64,000 bases of DNA from assembly GCF_004340465.1 (NCBI RefSeq), contig NZ_SLVV01000004.1:391230-455229 (forward strand), given 5' to 3'. Below the pieces are notes generated by a model that worked only from the letters and a program-made list of their open reading frames with translations, made no database searches and had not been told where the DNA came from. Of the stretch, positions 1 through 9,686 are shown piece by piece; positions within the stretch are counted from its first letter, which is position 1; each line of letters starts with the position of its first letter. Made by a program: the position numbers and the translations under genes. Source of the DNA: Mesobacillus foraminis. Its GTDB lineage: Bacteria > Bacillota > Bacilli > Bacillales > Cytobacillaceae.

Positions 1-6
1 TTTCAT
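1..6 (-). CDS. start of a truncated gene at the left edge
   Basis: An ATG on the minus strand at position 6 is preceded by GGGGGAG at about 15-21 with a seven-base spacer, so a gene probably starts here and runs out of the window. Only two codons (Met-Lys) are visible, so the product is unknown. It would lie downstream of the sugar kinase and could hold the missing transport genes of that locus. The 200 bases between it and the kinase contain no other gene. Confidence 0.35.
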
Positions 7-210
7 CAAAAATCTCCCCCTATTATTATTTATAAACTGATGAATACAATAAGGTATAGCTCTCAAATCAAATGAGACCTCACCTCCTTTAAAGATGGGT
101 TTTCTATTTTTAGACTTGCTTAAAACCCTTAATATAGGCAACTATCAATCTGAATATTAGGAATATTTTTTTGTGGCTGCCCCTTTTTATAGTTGTAACA
201 AGGAATTTAT

Positions 211-1104
211 CTATTCTGTAAATGTCATATGGTTCTTAATTGCATCCATACCAAGTGCCAATGCCCCGCACAGCCCAGCCCTTGAACCCAATCCGGGCGG
301 AACAATATAATCATCAATACCGAAAATGATGTCTTCCGCATTTATATATTGATTTAGTTCTTGCTGCACCTGTTTTCGAATCATAGGAAACAAATGATGC
401 TGGTTCATAACACCTCCGCCCAAAATGATTTTTTTGGGTGACAGCATCAGGATCGCTCCTGTCACCGCCCGGCTAATATAGTAGGCCTCCAGATCCCAAG
501 CCGGATGATTTTTCGGAATATCATATCCTTTTAAATTCCACCGTTTTTCAATCGCCGGTCCCGATGCCATTCCTTCTAGACAGTCACCGTGAAAAGGACA
601 GATCCCTCTAAAATCATCTTTTTCATGACTTCTTACAGAGAGGTGGCCGGCCTCAGGATGAACCAACCCATGGATCAAGTTTCCCTCAATCAGTGCCCCC
701 ATGCCGATGCCTGTACCAATGGTAAAGTAGATACAGCTGCTGAGTCCTTTGGCAGCCCCCCAGCGGGATTCACCCAAGGCAGCAGCATTTACATCGGTAT
801 CCCACCCCATCGGTATTTGAAACTCTTTTTTTAACGTGCCTAGGAAATCAAAGTTTGCCCATCCTTCCTTTGGAGTTGTAGTGATAAAACCATAATGGGA
901 AGAGTCTCTCTCCAAGTTGATTGGTCCAAAAGTACCGACTCCAATAGCCTCCACCGCTTTATCTTTAAAAAAGGCGATACATTTCTCCAAAGTCAGATCC
1001 GGAGCTTCAGTAGGAAAGCTAATTGATTCCAGGATTTCTCCCTTTTCATTTCCTATCCCACAAATAAACTTTGTTCCCCCTGCCTCGATTCCTCCAATAA
1101 GCAT
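211..1104 (-). CDS. ROK-family sugar kinase (fructokinase-like)
   Basis: The 297-residue product is a cytoplasmic ATP-dependent sugar kinase of the ROK family, closest in feel to Bacillus fructokinases of the GmuE/ScrK type. Residues 5-12 (GIEAGGTK) are the N-terminal phosphate-binding loop, GTGIGMG near residue 130 is the second ATP loop, and the zinc-binding stretch with H...C-x-F-H-G-D-C is present around residues 150-175. The gene follows the sugar-binding lipoprotein on the same strand after a 76-base gap, so the kinase probably phosphorylates the sugar, or a product of it, brought in by that system. Substrate is inferred only; fructose or mannose is most likely. Length is normal for the family. 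Confidence 0.85.
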   Translation of the reverse strand: MLIGGIEAGGTKFICGIGNEKGEILESISFPTEAPDLTLEKCIAFFKDKAVEAIGVGTFGPINLERDSSHYGFITTTPKEGWANFDFLGTLKKEFQIPMGWDTDVNAAALGESRWGAAKGLSSCIYFTIGTGIGMGALIEGNLIHGLVHPEAGHLSVRSHEKDDFRGICPFHGDCLEGMASGPAIEKRWNLKGYDIPKNHPAWDLEAYYISRAVTGAILMLSPKKIILGGGVMNQHHLFPMIRKQVQQELNQYINAEDIIFGIDDYIVPPGLGSRAGLCGALALGMDAIKNHMTFTE

Positions 1105-1180
1105 GTCACTGCTCCCCCTTTTTTATTTCAACATCCCAATTTGTTTATATAAAATAGACGCACCCGTTTCCGCTCGGTGT

Positions 1181-2479
1181 TTAGCTCTCCTCTTCTGATC
1201 GTTCATCCCATATCCTTTGAAACTGGGTTAACATTTCTTCCTTCGTTATCTCATGAGAGATATATGCCTGCATTACGCTAGCCATTTGAGAGGTATTCAC
1301 CTCATAACCAGGATATCTTTGCCATAACCAGGGAATGGTTTTATCGTTTTCAATATACTCCAGCAGGTCCGCAGCCAAGGGACCCAGCTTGTCCTTGTCC
1401 GGAGCAATTGTTTTCAGTGCCGGGATAAATTTAAATTCTTCGACAATGTATCGTTTTCCAATTTCAGAGGTAACCATCCAGTTTAAAAATTCCTTTGCTT
1501 CCTCTTTTACTTTTGATTTTTTATGTACAACCCAGTAATTAGGAACGCCAATTGGCAAGCGGTCCATCGCTTCTTTATCATCATTGATCGGCATTGGCAG
1601 GAACCCGTATTCCATATCAGGATGAAGTTTAAGCAGCTGGAGCTGGATCCAGTTACCTTGCTGAATCATGGCAGCCTGACCAGCAGCAAATGAAGTAACT
1701 TGCGTATTATAGTCGGTTTGTAAAGGATTCGGCTGACCGTATTCGAGGGTTAAATCAAGTAAATGAACCCAATCATTAAACGTTTTATTATTTGGGATGC
1801 TTTCATTCCCTTTCTTCAATGAATCAATGTATTCTTCAGGATTGTCCTGTTGTGCAAATGCAATGTTGAGTAAATGATTTCCAAGAATTAACCACTCTCC
1901 ATATCCATTGATAAAAGGAGTTATGCCAGATTCGTCGAGTTGTTTTGCTGCAGATCTCAACTCTGATAAAGTTTTTGGCAATTTAGTAATTCCAGCTTGT
2001 TGGAAAAGCTCTTTGTTGTAAATATAACCCCACCCTTCAATATTGAGCGGCATACCGTAAACCTTTCCTTCTTTTGTCATCGGCTCTTTTGCAATGTCTG
2101 CTATATCTTTAACCCATGGCTGGTTGCTAAGGTCTTCCAAGTGGTCGAACCAAACGTTTAAATCATTAAATCCGGCAACAAAGAAAATATCAGGTTTATC
2201 ACCAGAGCTGAATTTCGTTTTTAATGCCGTACTATAATCACATCCTCCTCCGCAGGTTTCAATGACGATATTGACTTCAGGATGTTCCGATTCATACCTT
2301 TTTACCAATTGGTCCAGCTGTTCCGACATCTCCACCTTAAAGTTAAATACATTTAAAGTTGCTTCCTTTACATCTGATTGATTATTACCGCCGTTTGTGT
2401 CACTTTTACTGCCATTTGAGCAACCCATAAGAGATAGAATCAGAATAGCAAGCAACAATCTATTTGTAAGCATTTTCAT
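1181..2479 (-). CDS. ABC sugar-binding lipoprotein (family 1 solute-binding protein)
   Basis: The 432-residue product has a short signal peptide ending in a lipobox (LMGCSNG, Cys20) and the fold signature of carbohydrate-specific solute-binding proteins, including the WGYIYNKELF-type segment around residue 150. It should sit on the outer face of the membrane and hand an oligosaccharide to an ABC importer. No permease gene lies beside it in the window; the next gene downstream is a ROK kinase. It is divergently transcribed from a YesM/YesN-type pair 260 bases away, which commonly controls such sugar systems, so induction by the two-component system is likely. The sugar cannot be told from sequence. 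Confidence 0.85.
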   Translation of the reverse strand: MKMLTNRLLLAILILSLMGCSNGSKSDTNGGNNQSDVKEATLNVFNFKVEMSEQLDQLVKRYESEHPEVNIVIETCGGGCDYSTALKTKFSSGDKPDIFFVAGFNDLNVWFDHLEDLSNQPWVKDIADIAKEPMTKEGKVYGMPLNIEGWGYIYNKELFQQAGITKLPKTLSELRSAAKQLDESGITPFINGYGEWLILGNHLLNIAFAQQDNPEEYIDSLKKGNESIPNNKTFNDWVHLLDLTLEYGQPNPLQTDYNTQVTSFAAGQAAMIQQGNWIQLQLLKLHPDMEYGFLPMPINDDKEAMDRLPIGVPNYWVVHKKSKVKEEAKEFLNWMVTSEIGKRYIVEEFKFIPALKTIAPDKDKLGPLAADLLEYIENDKTIPWLWQRYPGYEVNTSQMASVMQAYISHEITKEEMLTQFQRIWDERSEEES

Positions 2480-2741
2480 TCATTTACACCCCTGTAGGAA
2501 TCACCTTTGTCGTAATTATAACTAGTTAGTAACATAAAAAATACACGTTTTGGTGACCAAAAATGTGCACTTTTGTGATTGTCCTGTTTATAACCCCAAA
2601 TGTTATTCCATTCTTCTACTATAGGAAGGCAAATGAACGTATACACTGACAGCCCCTGCCGGAATACTATATTATTTTGATGTAGATTATGTTCTTCGCT
2701 GATATAATAAAGCTAACTAAAAATTCAAAATTGGAGAGGCA

Positions 2742-4565
2742 GTGCTAAAAGTGAAATTTATCCAAGGAAGTATTAGTAATAAGCTTATTGTTTTTTTGCT
2801 GATAGCCATTATTCTGCCCATGGTGATCTCCATTTTTATTTCCTACATGTATACAAGGGAGTCTCTCAAAAAGGATTTTATTAGAGAGAATTTACACACC
2901 GTACACCAGGGAAAGAGCAGCATTCAGGATTATCTGGAACAAATCAACCATATTTCATTGAGCATCTACCGGGATATTCAAGAGCCTGACAGTCTTTATC
3001 AGCTCATATCAGCCAAGAGCCGGACCTATTTAATGGAAAAAGAAATATTCAAGAACCTTGATTCGATATCGAAAGAGAGCAAAGATATTTTACAAGTCTA
3101 CCTTCACAGCCATCGAAGTCAACAAAGCTATCTAACAATCGACGGGTTCCCAAAACGGAATCAAGAACCAAACCCAGAAATGCAGCTAAAAGACTTTCCT
3201 GATAACAAAGTGGCTCCTTTCATAGAATCCACTCACACTGCGCAAAACTACGGTATGGTTGACTTTCCATATGCTCCTAAAGACAAAGTGATTACAATAC
3301 ATAGACCCATTTATAAAGTGCCATTAAAAGAATACCTTGGCTACTTGTCAATTGATATCAAGCTGGATTCTATAAAGGCCATGAGTCGTCTTTTATATTC
3401 AAAAAATTCGGAAGATATCTATTTGATTGATCAACAAAATAAAGTGATGTACTCCTCCCAGGAGGGAATGATTGGTTCAAAGTTTAATGGTGACTGGGTG
3501 GACAGACTCAGAAGTAAAAAGAAAAGTACCGGTTCTTTTGAATCTGACACTCAGCAATTTAAGGGGTTAACGATATACGATACTGTTAATTATCAGGGTC
3601 AAAAATGGGTTCTAGCCAAACGGATCCCTAATAATGTGTTATACAAAAATGTAAATCAGCTTGTTTTGATTAACTCTTTGGTGATTCTGGTTTCCTTATT
3701 TATTGTCATTATCGCAACTTTATATATTTCCTTGAAATTAACCTCCCCCATCAAGGAGTTAATAAACTCGATTAAAAATATCAAGCTCAAAGATTTGAAG
3801 TTGGACATTAATACCAAAAGCACCGATGAAATAGGAATACTAGCCCAAACCATTAAAAACATGGTGGGCACGATTGATAATTTAATCATGAAAGAATATC
3901 GATTGGAACTTGCCAACAAGGATAATCAGCTAAAAGCGCTTCAGGCACAAATTAATCCTCATTTTATTTACAATACCTTGCAATCCATAGGGGCCATTGC
4001 ATTACAAAATAACGTTCCTAAAATCTATGACCTGACTTCCTCCCTCGGAAAAATGATGAGGTACAATATGAACACAAGCCAGTCCATAGTCGAATTATCA
4101 AAGGAGGTAGACCAAATTAGGGCTTACTTGGAGCTGCAGCAACAAAGATTTAAGCAGAAACTAGTCTACAAGATTGAGATTGATGAGAAAGCCGAAACCC
4201 TTTCCATTCCAAAAATGATTCTACAGCCCCTAGTAGAGAACTATTTTAAGCATGGTTTTGAACAGAATGAGAGGCCCGGGGAGATGTGGATTTCAATTAC
4301 AAGACCAAATCCGGATCTCCTGCTTATTATGGTAGAAGACAACGGTAAAGGGATAGATACTGAACGACTCCGATTCGTTCAGCAAAAATTAAAGGATTCA
4401 GAAACGTACGGAACGACTCCGGATCAAAGTATTGGTTTAAGCAATGTCATCTCCAGAATAAAATTGTATTTTCATGAACAGGCTCAAATTGAAATCGCCA
4501 ACCGTGACCCCCATGGTCTAAAAATCACCTTACGGATTCCATTAAGAAAGGAGATATCAGCATGA
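2742..4565 (+). CDS. yesM: YesM-type sensor histidine kinase
   Basis: This 607-residue membrane kinase has a transmembrane helix at about 15-35, an extracytoplasmic sensing region to about 305, a second helix at about 306-330, a HAMP linker, then the LytS/YesM-type kinase core with NPHF (His407 is the likely phosphorylated residue) and a C-terminal ATPase domain with NGKG. A GTG start at 2742 follows GGAG with a short spacer; the GTG three codons later is an alternative. The stop overlaps the start of the next gene (ATGA), so sensor and regulator are translationally coupled. Kinases of this group usually sense extracellular sugars, fitting the divergent sugar-binding protein. Symbol is by family resemblance, not proven orthology. 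Confidence 0.88.
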   Translation: MLKVKFIQGSISNKLIVFLLIAIILPMVISIFISYMYTRESLKKDFIRENLHTVHQGKSSIQDYLEQINHISLSIYRDIQEPDSLYQLISAKSRTYLMEKEIFKNLDSISKESKDILQVYLHSHRSQQSYLTIDGFPKRNQEPNPEMQLKDFPDNKVAPFIESTHTAQNYGMVDFPYAPKDKVITIHRPIYKVPLKEYLGYLSIDIKLDSIKAMSRLLYSKNSEDIYLIDQQNKVMYSSQEGMIGSKFNGDWVDRLRSKKKSTGSFESDTQQFKGLTIYDTVNYQGQKWVLAKRIPNNVLYKNVNQLVLINSLVILVSLFIVIIATLYISLKLTSPIKELINSIKNIKLKDLKLDINTKSTDEIGILAQTIKNMVGTIDNLIMKEYRLELANKDNQLKALQAQINPHFIYNTLQSIGAIALQNNVPKIYDLTSSLGKMMRYNMNTSQSIVELSKEVDQIRAYLELQQQRFKQKLVYKIEIDEKAETLSIPKMILQPLVENYFKHGFEQNERPGEMWISITRPNPDLLLIMVEDNGKGIDTERLRFVQQKLKDSETYGTTPDQSIGLSNVISRIKLYFHEQAQIEIANRDPHGLKITLRIPLRKEISA

Positions 4566-6181
4566 AAGTATTAATTGTAGATGACGAAGAGGATGTAAGA
4601 CAATCCATCCGATTACTGATCCCCTGGAGTGAATATGGAATAGAGACGGTTTTGGAAGCTCAGGATGGGAACGATGCTGTTGAAATCATAGAGGCCGAAA
4701 AACCAGAAGTCATCTTTACGGACATGATGATGCCCGGGAAAAATGGGACGGAACTGCTAACCTGGCTGCAAAGCAACCACTATAACAGCAAAACAATCGT
4801 CATCAGCGGACATGATGACTTCCAATATGTCCAGCACACATTAAAAAATGGCGGTTTGGACTATATATTAAAACCGATTGATAGAAACGAAATTATTAAA
4901 TCCTTTGAAAATGCCCTGAATAACTGGAAGGCGGAAGAGGAAAAACGGTTAAATGAGGTACAGCGAAGCCAGGTCATTACGCGAAGCAAGCCTGTTTTCC
5001 TGGATAAAATGTTCTCCAATTTAATGTTACAGCCCCTTTCGAGCATAGCTTCCTATGAAGAGCTTAATAAGGAATTTAATCTAAAAAACTATAAACAGTT
5101 TCAAATTGCCCTTTTAAGTACCGATATGCTTCAGGAAAAAGTTATCAACAAATTTTCCAATCATTTCGATTTATTGGACTCCAGCCTATTGAATGTCTGT
5201 AATGAGATTCTGGGTCCATCTAGTGAAGGGTATGCCTTCAAACATTTAAATAAAGAAAATGAGATTGTGATCCTAATCTGGAAAAACTTCGAACATTTAA
5301 CCGGTAAATTGCAGGAGATCAATGGGGTTTTTACAAAAATTCTGCAGACTCCTTTTCATTTTGGAATCAGTTGTATTCATCCGTTGCCACAAGGATTTCA
5401 AACTGGTTATAAAGAGGCAAAGCTGGCGTTAAGGCAGAGTAATTACCTGACAGGGGACCAATTCATCCATTTCTATCAAGGAAAAGATGTGACTAAAAGC
5501 AATACCTTGTTTTATTCGGACTATAGTGAAGGAATCGTCATTGCTATTAAAAGCAATGGAACAGAACAAATTGAAAAGGCGGTCGGAAAATTCATTCAAG
5601 CTGTTAAACAATTGGACACAGTTACTCTTGATCAGCTTGAATATTGGAGACATGAGTTTTATTTGATGAAGTCCTATCTTTTTAAGGAAATTTTCTTCGA
5701 AGAAAAGGTTGAATTGAGATATAAGCATGTTTACTTTCCATTAGAAACAGATGGCCGGCTGTCGCTGGATTTATTCCAGCAACAGTTAACGGAATATTGT
5801 AAAATGTTCGCCAGTCAGTTGACAGAAGAACTCCAAAAAACACAAAATATTATTTTTGATATTAAAGCTTATATCGATAACCATTACCATGAAAATTTAC
5901 AGCTTCAATCTATAGCCGATCAGTTTTTTTTAAGCAGAGAATATGTTTCCCGCAAATTTAAACAAGAGTTTGGGATTAATGCTTCAGACTATATCGAAAA
6001 AACCAGGATTGACCATGCCAAAATTTTATTAACAAATCATCATTTACCGGTATCGGATGTTGCAACTGCAGTGGGATATCAGGACGGAAGATACTTCAGC
6101 AAGGTATTTAAGAAAGCAGTAGGTGTTACACCTATGAAATATAAAAGGTCCTTCAGAGATGAAATGCAAATAAACCATTAA
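4562..6181 (+). CDS. yesN: YesN-type response regulator with AraC DNA-binding domain
   Basis: The 539-residue product starts with a receiver domain (acidic Asp7 and Asp8, phospho-acceptor Asp54 in FTDMMMPG, Lys in LKPID near 104), has a long central linker of the YesN type and ends with two AraC-type helix-turn-helix motifs at about 435-530 (LQSIADQFFLSREYVSRKF and VATAVGYQDGRYFSKVFKK). It overlaps the kinase gene by four bases. It is expected to activate sugar uptake genes when phosphorylated, the divergent binding-protein operon being the obvious target. A strong hairpin terminator follows 90 bases downstream. Confidence 0.88.
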   Translation: MKVLIVDDEEDVRQSIRLLIPWSEYGIETVLEAQDGNDAVEIIEAEKPEVIFTDMMMPGKNGTELLTWLQSNHYNSKTIVISGHDDFQYVQHTLKNGGLDYILKPIDRNEIIKSFENALNNWKAEEEKRLNEVQRSQVITRSKPVFLDKMFSNLMLQPLSSIASYEELNKEFNLKNYKQFQIALLSTDMLQEKVINKFSNHFDLLDSSLLNVCNEILGPSSEGYAFKHLNKENEIVILIWKNFEHLTGKLQEINGVFTKILQTPFHFGISCIHPLPQGFQTGYKEAKLALRQSNYLTGDQFIHFYQGKDVTKSNTLFYSDYSEGIVIAIKSNGTEQIEKAVGKFIQAVKQLDTVTLDQLEYWRHEFYLMKSYLFKEIFFEEKVELRYKHVYFPLETDGRLSLDLFQQQLTEYCKMFASQLTEELQKTQNIIFDIKAYIDNHYHENLQLQSIADQFFLSREYVSRKFKQEFGINASDYIEKTRIDHAKILLTNHHLPVSDVATAVGYQDGRYFSKVFKKAVGVTPMKYKRSFRDEMQINH

Positions 6182-6270
6182 ACATGTTTAGTAAATGAAT
6201 ATATTCTTGTTAAGCGGTCTTTACAAACTCCACTCAAGCTTTAACTAAATATAAATATATGTAATAACAT

Positions 6271-6312
6271 AAAAAGGAGGAGAGCATCTGATGGATGCTC
6301 GTCCTCCTTTTG
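6271..6312. terminator. hairpin terminator after the response regulator
   Basis: Arms AAAAGGAGGAGAGCATC and GATGCTCGTCCTCCTTTT pair with one bulged base around a four-base loop. The A and T tracts at both ends would let it serve the plus-strand regulator and the minus-strand amidase. Confidence 0.8.
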
Positions 6313-6391
6313 ACCCTAAAAACCTTTTAAACAATCAAGTTTGCTAGAGATTTGATTACTTTAACATGGTGCTCCATGTGCAAAAATCAAT

Positions 6392-7978
6392 CTATTTATC
6401 AATTAACTGCGGAGCTTCCCTGTGTCCCGTTGCCTGCTCAAAATCATAGGCCATCCCGATTAATTCTGGCTCACTCCACTCTTGACCTAAGAAGGCTAAT
6501 GCAAATGGGGATCCATTCTTATAATAACCGGCAGGAACCGTGATAAGCGGCCAGCCTCCAACATTAATTTCAGATACAGTTGTTGCCGCAATGCTTCCTT
6601 CACCTAGTTTTGGAATAGCCTTGGACATTTGCGGATAGACAAATCCATCCAAGTCGTGTTCCTCCATCACTTCCTTCATCATCTTTCTATATTCGCTTCG
6701 TACTTTTTTAAATTCCGTTAAATCTGGGAGTACATCGGGATTATCTTTGCCCGGAAGATTCGCTCTTGAGCTAAGAGGACCACCATCTTCCCACGGAATC
6801 GCTCCAGCCTTCTCAAATACTTTTTCAGTCGTAAGATTCGGATTTATATTTTCAAAATAATTTTCAAGGTCGTAGAAAAAAGATTCTCTTCCTTGACTTG
6901 GTGCATTTTTAACATACTCGGCAAACCCTGTTCCTGCAAATGGATCGGTGACCACCTCTGCGCCCTGGCTTTCGAGCTCCTTAATGGCACGAGCATAAAG
7001 CTCTTTTGTTTCGGCTGACAGTTCTTCTGTACGCCAGCCTGGACCATAGAGTCCAATACGTTTTCCTTTAAGAGAAGTATCATCAAGTAAGGAAGCGTAG
7101 CCTTTATCAGGAACATGGCCGACAGACTGCTCTGTTAACGGATCATCTTCGCTATAACCCGCAATTACGTCCAGCATACGGGCAGCATCTTCTACTGTAC
7201 GGGCATGTGGCCCCAATACATCTCGAGTACTAGAGGATAATGGCGTTACTCCCATTGTAGGCACAAGACCAAATGTCGGTTTTATCCCGACGATTGACTG
7301 GGCAGCTGCCGGGTTTTGAATGGATCCGCCGGTCTCTTCAGCAATCCCGAGTACTGCAAAGTTCCCAGATATAGAGGTGGCTGTTCCGCTGCTGCTTCCA
7401 CCTGGAGCCAAGGAAGGATTTACTGCATTATATGTAGGTCCAGCCCAGCTTGTATTAGCATCCGTTCCCGAAGCACTAAATGCAGGAATATTCGTTTTGC
7501 CCAGAATAATGGCACCAGCTTCCTTCAGTCTGGTCACAACCGATGCATCCTTGCTCGGCATAAGCTTAATTCCATCCGCTTCTTTACTAAGAGGCGCCCA
7601 TCCAAATGTCGTGGGGAATCCTTTTACATCAACGGCCTCTTTTATGACAATTGGCACACCTGCCAATGGACCAAGCTTCTCCCCTTTCTTGCGCATTTTA
7701 TCAATTTTTTTCGCTTCCTTTAAAGCATCTTTATTGATATAAGTAAAAGCGTTATAGGTCTCCTCGTATGTTTCAATTCGATCCAGATATGATTCGACCA
7801 CTTCCACTGCCGTATACGTTCCTTTTTCATATTCGGCGATCAACTCATCAACGGTTATTTCCATCAATGGAAATTCATCTGTTCCGGCCTGTGAACTTTG
7901 AGGGATAAATCCCGCTGTTAATAAGACAATAATAACTGACATTACCCATGCACTTTTAAGAATTATCTTATTCTTCAA
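6392..7978 (-). CDS. secreted amidase-signature enzyme
   Basis: This is an amidase-signature hydrolase of about 528 residues that cleaves C-N bonds in amides or peptide amides, probably outside the cell because it begins with a signal peptide (MKNKIILKS, then a hydrophobic stretch and a site near SSQAG). The Ser-cisSer-Lys triad is visible: Lys in VPIVIKEAVDV, Ser in the GGSSSGTA loop and Ser in TGGSIQNPA. An upstream in-frame ATG exists at 7996, but GGAAGGAG lies inside that extension, seven bases before a TTG at 7978, so the TTG is chosen. It stands alone. Substrate is unknown; glutamyl-tRNA amidotransferase subunit A is excluded by the signal peptide and lack of partners. Confidence 0.85.
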   Translation of the reverse strand: MKNKIILKSAWVMSVIIVLLTAGFIPQSSQAGTDEFPLMEITVDELIAEYEKGTYTAVEVVESYLDRIETYEETYNAFTYINKDALKEAKKIDKMRKKGEKLGPLAGVPIVIKEAVDVKGFPTTFGWAPLSKEADGIKLMPSKDASVVTRLKEAGAIILGKTNIPAFSASGTDANTSWAGPTYNAVNPSLAPGGSSSGTATSISGNFAVLGIAEETGGSIQNPAAAQSIVGIKPTFGLVPTMGVTPLSSSTRDVLGPHARTVEDAARMLDVIAGYSEDDPLTEQSVGHVPDKGYASLLDDTSLKGKRIGLYGPGWRTEELSAETKELYARAIKELESQGAEVVTDPFAGTGFAEYVKNAPSQGRESFFYDLENYFENINPNLTTEKVFEKAGAIPWEDGGPLSSRANLPGKDNPDVLPDLTEFKKVRSEYRKMMKEVMEEHDLDGFVYPQMSKAIPKLGEGSIAATTVSEINVGGWPLITVPAGYYKNGSPFALAFLGQEWSEPELIGMAYDFEQATGHREAPQLIDK

Positions 7979-8464
7979 TAAAAAAACTCCTTCCATTCTA
8001 ATAAATGATTTCGAGGACTTCAGAGTATTTCTTTCACTCTAGATGCAGGGCCTGCCCTTCGATGTTTAAAAAGATTGCTTAAAAATATAATAGATTAGAA
8101 ATCTATTAAACTCTTTCACCTCCTTGCTCGTATTCTCACAATTTTTCGAATAGCCAACAACAAGTTTGTCAGAAACCTTGACACAATATCGAGGAAATGC
8201 GCATAAAGGCCCATATAACACTTCTTAATAAAACCGCTTTCCAAACCAATTATCTTTACTGATAATTTTTGGACAATAAAAAAAGCTGCACCTTAGGCAG
8301 CTGAAAAATTAATATCACATAGCTATCTTGCTTTTCTTCCGTTTATAACCATTCAAACTAATGACCTGTTCACCGCTACTTATATGACTTGCCAGTAGTT
8401 TTGTGGAATAACAATTGTGAAAAACCTTTACTCTTTATAAACTGACGTAAGTCCTAAACTCCCC
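7979..8464. other. intergenic gap, one terminator
   Basis: About 490 bases without a convincing gene. It holds the amidase ribosome binding site at its left end and the terminator of the DsbA-like gene at 8276-8304; nothing else recognisable. Confidence 0.5.
8276..8304 (-). terminator. terminator of the DsbA-like gene
   Basis: On the minus strand AGCTGC and GCAGCT pair around a seven-base loop and are followed by seven T residues. It lies about 160 bases beyond the stop codon of the DsbA-like gene. Confidence 0.7.
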
Positions 8465-9109
8465 TTAACATCCATCTATTCCACAAGTCATTCCTTCAGG
8501 GAAATCAAACCTCTTCCTATTGATCTCGTCATTGATCATTTGTTTAAGCGTTTCCTTTGAACGGATACCTGAAACTTTCGTGTCACCAATCATAAAGGTA
8601 GGGACTGCGGTTATGTTGGCTTGGCTGTAGGCTTCCTCCAGTGCTTTCTCGTGGGCTTCTTTATATTTCCTTGTTTCCAAAGCCTCGCGATATTCACCTT
8701 CATCCAGTCCTATTTCAACGGCCAATTTTGTGAGTACGTCAATATCGCCAATATCCTGTTCTTCCTGAAAGAAGGCGCGCAGCATGCGGTCGTTGTACTC
8801 ATTGCCCTTTCCTTTTTCTTTTGCATATTGGTAGCCTTCGAATGCTAAATGCGTATAAGGCTGCGGGGAAACCTTCGGGAGGACAATATCAATCCCCATT
8901 TGTTCGGCCATTGGGTAAACGGATTGCTTCCATATAGTTTGCAAATAATCTCCTTCAGGCTTCAGCGTTTCATTAGGATATGGACGCAGCTCAAAAGGCA
9001 TCCATTCAATTTCGACATCTTTTCCTTTTACCGCTTCTTCCAGAGGCTTTTCGGCCAGGAAACAAAATGGGCATACATAATCTGAGTAGACTTTTATTTT
9101 TACTGTCAC
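8465..9109 (-). CDS. DsbA-family (FrnE-like) thiol oxidoreductase
   Basis: The 214-residue product is a thioredoxin-fold protein of the DsbA/FrnE branch, with the active-site motif CPFC near residues 13-16 and the cis-proline loop AVPTF near residue 168. There is no signal peptide or membrane segment, so it is cytoplasmic, as is usual for FrnE-like proteins, which are linked to disulfide exchange or oxidative stress. A GTG start at 9109 is preceded by GGAGAGG. A CxxxxC pair at the C-terminus (TCGIDGC) is an added cysteine pair. It is a single-gene unit with its own terminator. The partner is unknown. Confidence 0.85.
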   Translation of the reverse strand: MTVKIKVYSDYVCPFCFLAEKPLEEAVKGKDVEIEWMPFELRPYPNETLKPEGDYLQTIWKQSVYPMAEQMGIDIVLPKVSPQPYTHLAFEGYQYAKEKGKGNEYNDRMLRAFFQEEQDIGDIDVLTKLAVEIGLDEGEYREALETRKYKEAHEKALEEAYSQANITAVPTFMIGDTKVSGIRSKETLKQMINDEINRKRFDFPEGMTCGIDGC

Positions 9110-9686
9110 AGGTTTCCTCTCCTATCGATCATTTATCCTGTCTTCCTTAATGGTGGATTCCCTTGAATGCCTTTAGGAAATAACGTTTATCCTGGTTATT
9201 GTTAACAGGCTACGGGTTTATTAATAGGGTTATTTTAGTTCAGGTGTATGTATTAGTAAAATAGATAGGCTTGAACTGCTATTTCTTATTTCTTCCATTT
9301 GTTTGCTTTTTATATCCTTATTTATTTTCCGTACTAGCAAAAAAAAAACACCGGTAAAAGGTTGACAACAAGGAAGCGCTTTCCCTGACTCTAAACAAAT
9401 ATGTCCATATAAGCATCGTACCGGTAATAATACCGTTATACTACAAAAGCAAAGGGAAACCATAAGTACGGGAAGCCTAATGAATATTTAACGCCTCTTC
9501 ACATATACCAACTACTTCTAAAACAGCGTCTTCCATCCTGAACTCTTCATATACTCCGAAAAGAGCCATGTTTATTACAGACGGTAAGACAATATGTTGT
9601 ATATTCTGTCAATGTTTACATTGCCAAAACCTTGCCTTTACATTTGTTTGCTAAAATTTTGCATAACAACCATTTAGGAGGAATAA
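9110..9686. other. intergenic gap upstream of the nucleotidase
   Basis: About 575 AT-rich bases. A 77-codon minus-strand frame at 9230-9463 has no ribosome binding site or family look. The last 90 bases, with TTTACA-like elements near 9630, probably hold the nucleotidase promoter. No riboswitch was recognised. Confidence 0.4.

Noticed and set aside
7316..7742. Two long plus-strand frames opposite the amidase gene
   Set aside because: Both are antisense shadows of the conserved amidase-signature core.
9230..9463. Seventy-seven-codon minus-strand frame
   Set aside because: No ribosome binding site, odd composition and no family look.
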